Shown one piece after another: positions 24,452 through 31,585 of a stretch of DNA of 33,935 bases (position 1 is its first letter; the number at the start of each line of letters is the position of its first letter). Position numbers and translations under genes: made by a program. The notes under the pieces are model-generated. The model had not been told where the DNA came from, ran no database searches, and saw nothing but the letters and a program-made list of their open reading frames with translations. This DNA comes from JAAEQG01 sp023133475 (GTDB lineage: Bacteria > Planctomycetota > Phycisphaerae > UBA1845), in the NCBI GenBank assembly GCA_030631415.1, contig DAOVLE010000027.1, forward strand, positions 1-33,935. The letters run 5' to 3'.

Positions 24452-24928
24452 ATGACAGCAACAAATAAACGTCGTGGCACCACCACGACCGGCACCACCA
24501 AAACCGGCACCGGCACTTGGAATAGTGCGAGAAGTGCCTCCGCGCGGAAGACGACGAAGCCCGTCACTTCCTCGCGCACCAACTACACCACCCTCAAAAA
24601 CAACTTCCAACAGAAAATAACTTCTTATCGAACCTTGTATGGTCAAGTACAGGGGGCTTCCGGCGCCGGGCGCCCCAGCGCCGCAACCCTGAACACCTTC
24701 GCCAACTGGGTCAACAAGGGGGCAGTCGTTTACAAGATAAGCACCGCCCAGATCAACCGTTGGTCCGAAACGAACAAGAAGTGCACCACCGCCACCACCG
24801 CACGAAACGTGTTGTGCAACAAGTTCGGCAAGATGCCGATCAAGGCGGTTTGCAAAACCAAGAGCGGATCGTACCTGGTTGCGACTGCTTCCACGTATAG
24901 AGGCAAAACTTTCAAGTTCCCGCGCTAA
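24452..24928 (+). CDS. Orphan basic Thr/Lys-rich protein
   Basis: I recognise no family. The 158-residue product has a low-complexity, basic N-terminus (residues 1-45, mostly Thr, Lys, Arg, Ser, Gly), a helix-prone middle (LKNNFQQKITSYRTLYGQVQ and LNTFANWVNKGAVVYKISTA), and a C-terminus with three Cys and a beta-like KSGSYLVATASTYRGKTFKF. There is no signal peptide or membrane helix. The high positive charge suggests nucleic-acid binding, but nothing confirms it. The ATG at 24452 has GGGAG 7 nt upstream; a TTG two codons earlier is less likely. A strong intrinsic terminator at 24993-25028 makes this a separate, probably well-expressed transcript. Confidence 0.75.
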   Translation: MTATNKRRGTTTTGTTKTGTGTWNSARSASARKTTKPVTSSRTNYTTLKNNFQQKITSYRTLYGQVQGASGAGRPSAATLNTFANWVNKGAVVYKISTAQINRWSETNKKCTTATTARNVLCNKFGKMPIKAVCKTKSGSYLVATASTYRGKTFKFPR

Positions 24929-24992
24929 GCGGGCTTGAGCCTAACCCGGGCTTAACGCCATCCAAACAAGCAAACTTGCGTGGCAGGCCTCC

Positions 24993-25028
24993 AGGGCGGT
25001 CTGGTTGTCAGACCGCCCTTGTTTTTTT
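24993..25028 (+). terminator. Strong intrinsic terminator of the orphan gene
   Basis: AGGGCGGTCTG and CAGACCGCCCT form a perfect 11-bp stem around GTTGT, followed by TG and seven T. Confidence 0.92.
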
Positions 25029-25036
25029 ACTCCTCA

Positions 25037-25078
25037 GTAGGGTGGGTGGAACCTCGCGAAGCGAGGTGGAACCCACCA
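25037..25078. repeat. D-family hairpin
   Basis: Same sequence design as 22354-22397, with the inner CCTCGC/GCGAGG stem and the outer GGTGGGT/ACCCACC. It directly follows the intrinsic terminator. Confidence 0.88.
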
Positions 25079-25139
25079 TCCAGTTCCGGTGGGTGGCATG
25101 GTCAAGAGCCACCCGTCGGGTAAGTGAGGCCTCATTTTG

Positions 25140-25190
25140 CCCCCTTTCCCTTCCCCCGCCGCCTCTGGCAGCGGGGGAAGGGAAAGGGGG
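25140..25190. repeat. C-family polypyrimidine hairpin
   Basis: A perfect 20-bp inverted repeat: pyrimidine-rich arm at 25140-25159 and purine-rich arm at 25171-25190, with an 11-nt loop. The related element at 28596-28636 has a 19-bp stem. Confidence 0.9.
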
Positions 25191-25209
25191 TATTGCTTTG
25201 CCCTTTCAA

Positions 25210-25235
25210 CCCGGCATAAATGCCGGGCCTAGCGC
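25210..25235. repeat. B-family hairpin
   Basis: CCCGGCA-TAAA-TGCCGGG plus CCTAGCGC, 20 bp from the C hairpin, like the right half of the B-C-B element at 28546-28686. Confidence 0.88.
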
Positions 25236-25247
25236 AGCCCCCTGTAG

Positions 25248-25267
25248 GTCGGGTCCGCAGACCCGAC
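25248..25267. repeat. J-family hairpin
   Basis: GTCGGGTC and GACCCGAC form an 8-bp stem around CGCA, preceded by GTAG as in E and D elements. The gene-free stretch 24929-25429 therefore holds a terminator and D, C, B and J hairpins; 25270-25395 shows nothing clear. Confidence 0.7.
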
Positions 25268-25429
25268 ATCCCCCGGCAGTGCCCACTCACACTTCATAAA
25301 AGCAACCAAGGCTGTCTTCGGCGGGGCGCATGTGCTCGGGATGCTCGAACAGTCTGGTAATCTGCGACCATCTTGAGCATAATGAGTGTCATGTATGTAT
25401 GATTGCGCTTTTTTTGAGGAGGAACTGGG

Positions 25430-28400
25430 ATGCAATCACCTTCCTGCACAGGGGACTTGCGGTTTAGTTTGAGATGGGCGCTTACTATGATACTGATGGT
25501 GGCGGTGCTTTGTCTGATCCCACCACAAGGGTACGCAGCAGATCAGCCGGTGGCGGAGGTGCCCGGCTTCACGTATCAGCCACCACAGCGCGCGGCAAAA
25601 CCGCCTGTGTCTGCCCCGACGCTGAAATACACGATGGGCGATCTCCTGGTTCCGCAGGTTGCCCTGGGCCCGGTGGACCGTGCCGCCCTCTACGAAGAGG
25701 ACCGCATCCGTGCCATGCAAGGGCGGGTGCTGCGTTACGGTGTCGGCCGAGACATCCGGGTTGAGCTTGCGGATGGGCAGTGGCACAAGCTACCCGGCGG
25801 CGATTGGTTGTGGGTGGTTGACGTGGTGGCTCAGGGTGCCCTTGGCGTGCGTGTGCACTTCGCTGAGTTGGACGTCCCGCCCAAGGCCCACCTCTACGTC
25901 TACGCGACCGACGCGCCTGAGAAAGTGAAAGGGCCTTATGACAGACGCGACATGAGTGACAGCCGGGAGTTGTGGGCGCCGACGGCGTTCGGCGAGCGCA
26001 TCCGCATCGAATACCTGCTGCCGGCTGAGGCGATGGTTGACCGGATCGGGCACCGCCCGTTCATCATCGACCGCATCCAACACATATACCTCGAACCCAT
26101 GGTCAAATTGTGGGCAGAGGGCAATGGTAGTGGTGACGGCCGAGACGACCTTTCATGCCATAATGATGTCACCTGCTACCCGGATTGGGCCAACGTGGCG
26201 GCTGCTTCGGCGGGTATCGGCTACATCGGATCCGATGCGCTGTTCTGCTGTGGGACGCTGCTGAACTGCGTCGCCGCTGATGGGACGCCCTATTTCCTTA
26301 CGGCGAACCACTGCATCGACTCAGACGCCGACGCCGAGAGTTGCGAGGTCTACTGGTTCTACGAGACCACCAGTTGCAACGGTTCGCCCCCGTGGTTGAG
26401 TTCCGTCCCGCAAACTGCTGTCGCCCAGCGCCTGGCATACGGATCGACTTACTCCTCGTCGGACTACTGCCTGCTGTTGCTTGAGGGTTCGTTGCCCGGT
26501 GGGGTGGTGTTTGCCGGCTGGACGTCGGCGGCGGTTTCCAACGGCACCAACTGCACCAGCGTGCACCATCCATCAGGAACCTTCAAGCGAATCAGCTTTG
26601 GAACCAAGATATCCAGCAGCGCCTATTTGATTACCGTGGATTGGTACGACGGCCCCACATGGTATGGCTCCTCGGGCGGCGGGTTGTTTCTGGATTCCAC
26701 CCAGCAATTGGTCGGGCAGTTGCTCGGCGGCAACTCGGAATGCCCGGGTTTGGGTCAGGACGAATACGGGGCCTTTTCGGTGACGTATCCGAACATCGCC
26801 GGGTATTTGGGTAGCGGCGGTGCCGACGATGATCTCGAACCCAATGACACCTGTGAATCACCGGCGACGGTGGGGCAGGGCAGCTATCCGAGCCTGATCG
26901 TCAAGAGCAGTGACGAGGATTGGTACGAAATCGCCGTGCCGGCCAGCGGGCAACTTGCCGTGGACCTCACTTTCACCCACGCCAACGGCGACGTGGACAT
27001 GAAACTGTACGATGTCTGCGGCGGGACCGAGGTGGCTACCTCCACCTCCTCAACCAACGACGAATCCTTCACGTACACCAATTCCGGTGCGGCGTCATCC
27101 TTCTACCTGCATGTCTACCTCTACAGCGACACGCAGAACACCTACGACATGGCTATCACCGTAAGCGGCGGGGGGCTGGAGTACGATGAGTGTGACGTCT
27201 GTTTCGAGGCGGGCGACGGAACCCACAACGGTGACACCAGCGATAACACCGGTTCCACCGGCGACGACACCTCATGCACCCCCAACGACACCATAGATGA
27301 GTGGATTTGCTATACCGCCTCATGCACCGGCACCGCAACCGCCAGCCTGTGCGGTAGCGATTATGACACGTCTCTGGCGGTGTTCAGCGCGTGCGTCAGC
27401 GGCGAGTTGGCTTGCAACGACGACGCCTGTGCTACGCAGTCGGAGGTAAGCTGGGAGGTGACCTTGGGCAACACCTACTACGTTCGTGTGTCCGGGTACC
27501 AAGGCGCCACGGGGACCTACCAACTGGTGCTCAGTTGCGAATCGGACGGCTCTTATTGTGCAGCCTCGGGCGGATGCGATGAATACATCACCAGCGTGCA
27601 GGTGGGCTCGATCGACAATTCCGGAACCGCATGCACCGGGTACGCCGACTACACCGCACAGTCCACCATTATGCAGATCGGAACCGAATACTCGATCACC
27701 GTCACCAACGGCCAACCCTACACAAGCGACCAGTGCGGCATCTGGGTGGACTGGAACCGGGACTATGATTTCGACGACGCCGGTGAAGCTATCAGCGTAA
27801 GTGGGATTCCCGGCGGCGGCCCGTACACTGCGGACATCACCCCTCCGGCGGGTGCTTCCGTGGGTGACACACGCATGCGCATTCGCATCACCTATACCGG
27901 CGACGTCGTCTCGTGCGGCACCGCCACCTACGGCGAGGTGGAGGACTACACCATTACCGTGCAGGATTCGCCTTGCCCGGGAGAGGGGGACTGCTGCGTG
28001 GACAACGGAACGCCAGGCTGTGAGGACACCGCCTGCTGCGAGACGGTTTGTGCGGCTGATCCTTATTGTTGCACCGGCGTGTGGGACATGAGCTGTGCTA
28101 TTGAGGCGGGGTCGATGTGTGGTGATCTGTGCGGCGAATGCCAAAATGACCCGGATTGCGACGACGGGGTGTTTTGCAATGGTGCCGAAGCCTGCGTCAG
28201 CAACTCCTGCCAGGACGGTGATGCCCCATGTGCAGGCCAATGGTGCGACGAAACCGATGACATCTGCGTGTCCTACGGCAACGGCGACTTTGATGCCGAC
28301 GGCGATGTAGACCTGAATGACTTTGCCGCATTTCAGAAGTGTTTCAGCCGGTCCGCCGACGTCCCCTGCCGCCCCGGCAACATGACCGGCAGTGACGGCA

Positions 28401-28453
28401 TGATTAACCTGGATGATTTTGATGAGTTCTCGGCGGTGCTAGGCGGGCCGTAG
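25430..28453 (+). CDS. Secreted lysyl endopeptidase-like serine protease with PPC, GEVED and dockerin-like modules
   Basis: A 1007-residue exported protease. The ATG has GAGGAGGA 6-7 nt upstream. A signal peptide ends near GYAA (residue 37), then a pro-region of about 200 residues. The chymotrypsin-like catalytic domain (about 240-460) has His294 in LTANHC, Asp345 in SSDYCLL and Ser415 in YGSSGGGLF, a spacing and context like bacterial lysyl endopeptidases. After it come a PPC domain (about 465-580, LEPNDTCES), a second PPC-like unit (about 585-705), a GEVED domain ending YGEVEDYTITV near 845, a Cys-rich region (many CC and CxxC pairs, about 850-945) and a dockerin-like tail (FDADGDVDLNDFAAFQKCF). 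It probably hydrolyses extracellular proteins. TATGAT at 25398-25403 is a possible -10. Confidence 0.88.
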   Translation: MQSPSCTGDLRFSLRWALTMILMVAVLCLIPPQGYAADQPVAEVPGFTYQPPQRAAKPPVSAPTLKYTMGDLLVPQVALGPVDRAALYEEDRIRAMQGRVLRYGVGRDIRVELADGQWHKLPGGDWLWVVDVVAQGALGVRVHFAELDVPPKAHLYVYATDAPEKVKGPYDRRDMSDSRELWAPTAFGERIRIEYLLPAEAMVDRIGHRPFIIDRIQHIYLEPMVKLWAEGNGSGDGRDDLSCHNDVTCYPDWANVAAASAGIGYIGSDALFCCGTLLNCVAADGTPYFLTANHCIDSDADAESCEVYWFYETTSCNGSPPWLSSVPQTAVAQRLAYGSTYSSSDYCLLLLEGSLPGGVVFAGWTSAAVSNGTNCTSVHHPSGTFKRISFGTKISSSAYLITVDWYDGPTWYGSSGGGLFLDSTQQLVGQLLGGNSECPGLGQDEYGAFSVTYPNIAGYLGSGGADDDLEPNDTCESPATVGQGSYPSLIVKSSDEDWYEIAVPASGQLAVDLTFTHANGDVDMKLYDVCGGTEVATSTSSTNDESFTYTNSGAASSFYLHVYLYSDTQNTYDMAITVSGGGLEYDECDVCFEAGDGTHNGDTSDNTGSTGDDTSCTPNDTIDEWICYTASCTGTATASLCGSDYDTSLAVFSACVSGELACNDDACATQSEVSWEVTLGNTYYVRVSGYQGATGTYQLVLSCESDGSYCAASGGCDEYITSVQVGSIDNSGTACTGYADYTAQSTIMQIGTEYSITVTNGQPYTSDQCGIWVDWNRDYDFDDAGEAISVSGIPGGGPYTADITPPAGASVGDTRMRIRITYTGDVVSCGTATYGEVEDYTITVQDSPCPGEGDCCVDNGTPGCEDTACCETVCAADPYCCTGVWDMSCAIEAGSMCGDLCGECQNDPDCDDGVFCNGAEACVSNSCQDGDAPCAGQWCDETDDICVSYGNGDFDADGDVDLNDFAAFQKCFSRSADVPCRPGNMTGSDGMINLDDFDEFSAVLGGP

Positions 28454-28516
28454 AGCTGTTGTTATGCTGTCACGTGTTCCGGCGGATGGTGTGGTCGGGT
28501 TTGTGTGGCCATGATA

Positions 28517-28540
28517 GTAGGGTGGGTGAAGCCTCGCGAA
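28517..28540. repeat. D-family fragment
   Basis: GTAGGGTGGGTGAAG and CCTCGCGAA match the left half of a D hairpin; the right half is missing where the B-C-B element begins. Confidence 0.7.
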
Positions 28541-28545
28541 ATGGC

Positions 28546-28686
28546 GCGCTAGGCCCGGCATTTATGCCGGGTTGAAAGGCCGGAGTGACAATTCCTTCCC
28601 CTCCCCCCGCCGCCTCCGGCGGCGGGGGGAGGGGAAGAAGATGGAATGGGGCTTGGTTTACCCGGCATAAATGCCGGGCCTAGCGC
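28546..28686. repeat. Nested palindrome B-C-B
   Basis: Two B hairpins in inverted orientation (28546-28572 and 28660-28686) surround a C hairpin at 28596-28636 whose two 19-nt arms pair perfectly around TCC. The gene-free stretch 28454-28762 contains this, the D fragment and no further element. Confidence 0.9.
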
Positions 28687-28762
28687 AGACCCATCGCTTG
28701 CGTTCTGGGCTCGGATCAAAAACGTGTTTTCACGACAGAGAGTCCTCCGGAGATAGCAGCGG

Positions 28763-30637
28763 ATGACAACCGAGGACACATCAACACTTCCAAACCAAGC
28801 CCCACCGGCTGAGTTATCCACAACTGCCAATGCGCCGGGATCGCCCTGGCTGCGTCGTGGGTTGACTATCATCCTGCTGGTATACCTGGGCACTTATGTC
28901 ATCTTTCCGCAAGGCGGCTTTTGGATAAACGATAACGAGTGCAAGTTCATCCAACTCCAGGGGATGATCCAATCGCACTATCAACAGTTTTCGATTCCCT
29001 GGCCCGGGCGGGAGTGGGACCCGGATTTGTCGTACAACCCGTTGATTGACCCGTTTGGATATGTAGTCGATGGGCAGTTGTATTGCTTCACCCCACCGGT
29101 GTTCCCGCTGATATCGTCGTTTCTTTACCGCATCTGGGGGTTTGGCGGGCTGTATGTTTTGCCCCTGGCTGCCGGGTTGCTGATGTTGCCGGGAGTGTGG
29201 CGGCTTGCCGGATTGCTGTCTGGTGGACGGGCTGGCGGGGTTGCGGCTTTGTTTCTGGTCGCCCTGGCTACGCCGGTATGGTTCTACAGCATGACCTTCT
29301 GGGAACTGGTGCCGGCTGCCTGCCTGACCACTTGGAGCGTTGTGTTCTGCCTGGAGTATGTGGCCCGTGACAAGCTGCGTCATTTGGCGTTAAGCGCCGT
29401 TTGGTGTGCTCTGGCGGTTTACTTTCGTGACGATTTGTATGTTTTTGGGCTGGTGCTTGCCGTGGTTTCGGCGGTGTGCGGGCGAAGCCGCCGGGTGAGC
29501 AGTGCTTTGGGGTTTGTGTTGACCTTTGCGGTATGCCTTATCCCCCTATGGTGGTTTCAGTGGATGGCTTTGGGGCACCCGCTTGGGCATCACTTCATGC
29601 ACCATTCGCCGCTGGATTGTGGTCTTCTCCAGTATATCCTGGACCGGTGGGCGGTGGCGAAAAGCCTGCTGATTGATTGCCACGCCAGCCTGTCCCTGTC
29701 TCTTGTCGTCAGCATTCCGTACCTGGTTTTGTGGGTCGGCTATCCTCGGATGTCGCCGCGTCTGTTCGGGTGGATGGTTCCGCTGCTGGCTGGTGTCGCC
29801 ACGGCGGGTGGGCTGATTGTCATGGCCGGCCACCTGAGCGCGTTCAGCCCGATCTGGTGGTTGCTCGGCAGCAATAGCCTGTTTGCGGTATCTCCGATCC
29901 TGCTTCTGGCGTTCGTCCGCCGGCAGCACGTGCCGGGCATCGAGGGTCAATCACCGCAACATCCTGACCGGGAAGCCGGAATCCCACGGGTGCTGTGGTT
30001 GATCCTTTCATTGTACACGCTCGCTTTTATGCTGCTGATTCCCCGGCTGCACTCCACCGGTATCCACTGGGGAGCCCGATTGTTGTTGCCGGCTTATCCG
30101 CTGTTGGGGGTGATGGCTTCCTGCCCGCTGGCCCGCTGGTGGCAAAGCTATCCCGGGCGCCGCCGCATTGGGAAGGCGGTCATAGGGATCACCATCGGCC
30201 TTTCCGTTGCGATCCAAGTTTACTCTCTTGATCTTTTGCATCGCCGGAAGACGTTCTCCGCCGGGTTGAACCACCTCGTCGCACGACGCCCGGAGAAGGT
30301 GATCGTCACCGGATACGCAGCCATGCCCCAGTATCTTTCCCACAGCTTCTACACGAAGAAGATATTCCTGCTCCAAAGTCAGGAGGATGTTGATCGAATA
30401 GTTCGCAGAGCCGGCGATGCCGGTTTAGGGGATGTGCTGCTCGTTAATGGGTGGCGTCCTGCGCCGGCTCTTGTGCCCGGCACGGCAAAAGCTCTGCATG
30501 ATGGCGGTTTGAATTACATTGCCGCCGACCTGCGGCCTCTTCCGACAAAAATGCGTTCTGCACCGCCGCATGGGTGGCCCACCTCTTCAGAGGTGGGGGA
30601 CACGAATCGCGTGGAGTATTCGCGTCCCCACGGCTAA
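28763..30637 (+). CDS. Polytopic membrane protein, GT-C glycosyltransferase-like
   Basis: A 624-residue membrane protein with about eleven or twelve hydrophobic helices, beginning near residue 33 (LTIILLVYLGTYVIF). The first outer loop after helix 1 has WINDNECKF, an acidic motif in the position where GT-C enzymes (ArnT, PMT and related polyprenyl-phosphate-sugar users) hold their catalytic acid. No closer family can be named, so this is a class-level guess. A soluble C-terminal region of about 120 residues follows the last helix. Residues from about 604 to the stop are translated from an F repeat, so the native end was probably near KMRSAP. The ATG has GGAG 10 nt upstream, a rather long spacing. 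It stands alone between repeats. Confidence 0.7.
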   Translation: MTTEDTSTLPNQAPPAELSTTANAPGSPWLRRGLTIILLVYLGTYVIFPQGGFWINDNECKFIQLQGMIQSHYQQFSIPWPGREWDPDLSYNPLIDPFGYVVDGQLYCFTPPVFPLISSFLYRIWGFGGLYVLPLAAGLLMLPGVWRLAGLLSGGRAGGVAALFLVALATPVWFYSMTFWELVPAACLTTWSVVFCLEYVARDKLRHLALSAVWCALAVYFRDDLYVFGLVLAVVSAVCGRSRRVSSALGFVLTFAVCLIPLWWFQWMALGHPLGHHFMHHSPLDCGLLQYILDRWAVAKSLLIDCHASLSLSLVVSIPYLVLWVGYPRMSPRLFGWMVPLLAGVATAGGLIVMAGHLSAFSPIWWLLGSNSLFAVSPILLLAFVRRQHVPGIEGQSPQHPDREAGIPRVLWLILSLYTLAFMLLIPRLHSTGIHWGARLLLPAYPLLGVMASCPLARWWQSYPGRRRIGKAVIGITIGLSVAIQVYSLDLLHRRKTFSAGLNHLVARRPEKVIVTGYAAMPQYLSHSFYTKKIFLLQSQEDVDRIVRRAGDAGLGDVLLVNGWRPAPALVPGTAKALHDGGLNYIAADLRPLPTKMRSAPPHGWPTSSEVGDTNRVEYSRPHG

Positions 30638-30652
30638 AGCCATGGGCCACCC
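30572..30652. repeat. F-family inverted repeat overlapping the membrane protein C-terminus
   Basis: GGGTGGCCCA and TGGGCCACCC arms, with GTGGGGGACACGAAT and ATTCGCGTCCCCAC inside. TAA within GGCTAAAGCC (30635-30637) ends the membrane protein gene. Confidence 0.88.
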
Positions 30653-30725
30653 GACACCCGACGCCAAAGCCTATACCGATCGTATGGGCGATGTTCCATA
30701 CCTCCTCATCGCCATAGTCGAAAAA

Positions 30726-30746
30726 GGCGGGTGAAACCCGCCCTAC
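30726..30746. repeat. E-family single arm
   Basis: GGCGGGT-GAA-ACCCGCC plus CTAC, ending 6 bp before the stop codon of the phosphoesterase gene. Confidence 0.85.
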
Positions 30747-30752
30747 TGCCTC

Positions 30753-31277
30753 TCAAGGCGACAGAGACCACGGTGCGAACGTGCCGCTGTTTTCATCGAA
30801 GGCGTGGAAGATCACTGTGTCGGCGACGGTGTCGAGTGCCGCGACCGTTTTGGGATTGGCACGGGCCAGAGCACCGGGGTTAATCAAGCGGATATTGCCG
30901 ATATACTCGTCACGAACCGCATGGGTATGACCGTGCAGTGCATAGTGCGGTTCCATCTCGCGGATCGCCCGGCTTATTCCCTGCTCGTGACCGTGAAAGA
31001 CCAAAAACGTTTTGCCGCCCAGCTCCAACCGCACCGGTGGCTTGGGCGGTATGGGCAGGCCTACTGATTCCAGATAACGGCATAGGGGACGGTCCACGGT
31101 ATCCATATTACCCCAGACAAAAGTGCATGGGCGCCCCACCAACTGATCCAATACGGCGGTCCCGCATATATCACCGCAATGGACAACATGCTCCACGCCG
31201 AGAGCATCGAAACACCGCAGGGCATCTGTCACCATGCGATGCTGCCCGTGGCTGTCCGACATAATCCCGATCAGCAT
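30753..31277 (-). CDS. YfcE/MJ0936-type metallophosphoesterase
   Basis: Predicted cytoplasmic phosphodiesterase with a two-metal site. Motifs in order: GIMSDSHGQ (DxH), VVHCGDICG (GDxx), VWGNMDTVD (GNxD), LVFHGHEQG (GH) and ALHGHTHAVRDEY (GHTH), ending INPGALARA. At 174 residues it is normal for this family. The frame is open 36 codons further upstream, but that part is translated from an F repeat and hairpin L and contains no family residues, so the ATG at 31275-31277 is the start. No good Shine-Dalgarno is seen. The gene lies between the GT-C-like gene and secDF, with repeats at both ends. Confidence 0.9.
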   Translation of the reverse strand: MLIGIMSDSHGQHRMVTDALRCFDALGVEHVVHCGDICGTAVLDQLVGRPCTFVWGNMDTVDRPLCRYLESVGLPIPPKPPVRLELGGKTFLVFHGHEQGISRAIREMEPHYALHGHTHAVRDEYIGNIRLINPGALARANPKTVAALDTVADTVIFHAFDENSGTFAPWSLSP

Positions 31278-31299
31278 CGTTTGAGTCCAAAGTCGGTGG

Positions 31300-31318
31300 C
31301 ACCGGCGTCTCGCCGGTG
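31300..31318. repeat. L-family hairpin
   Basis: CACCGGCG-TCT-CGCCGGTG, a perfect 8-bp stem, 22 bp upstream of the phosphoesterase start. AGTCCAAAGTC just before it is a worn A-family unit pair. Confidence 0.75.
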
Positions 31319-31335
31319 GAATATGCAGAGCAGCC

Positions 31336-31535
31336 GGGTGGCCCATGGCTTTAGCCGTGGGGGACACGAATCCAAGCGTAAACATTCAGTAAACCTGTCC
31401 AGCCTGTTGTACCGCCGGCATCCTGCCGGCTGGAAGCCGGCGGTACGGTAGTGTCAAACGCCCAGGCTGCTACGGGACCCGGCGGTGCTCGGATGAACCA
31501 TTCGTGTCCCCCACCGCTAAAGCGATGGGCCACCC
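31336..31535. repeat. Expanded F palindrome containing a K palindrome
   Basis: F arms at 31336-31371 and 31500-31535 are inverted relative to each other and 128 bp apart. Within the gap, 31409-31446 is the K palindrome (GTACCGCCGGC and GCCGGCGGTAC, 11-bp arms). The gene-free stretch 31278-31580 is filled by L, F and K repeats and the E arm. Confidence 0.85.
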
Positions 31536-31563
31536 GCCACCCACCACCCGCCATAGCGAAGAA

Positions 31564-31585
31564 GGCGGATAAAACCAGCCCTACG
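31564..31585. repeat. Degenerate E arm supplying the secDF stop
   Basis: AGGCGGATAAAACC and AGCCCTAC differ from the E arm by two bases. CTA at 31581-31583 is the secDF stop TAG on the minus strand. Confidence 0.75.

Noticed and set aside
27320..28240. 306-codon minus-strand frame opposite the protease C-terminal modules
   Set aside because: Shadow of GEVED and Cys-rich coding sequence; Ala/Val/Gly-rich translation without domain features.
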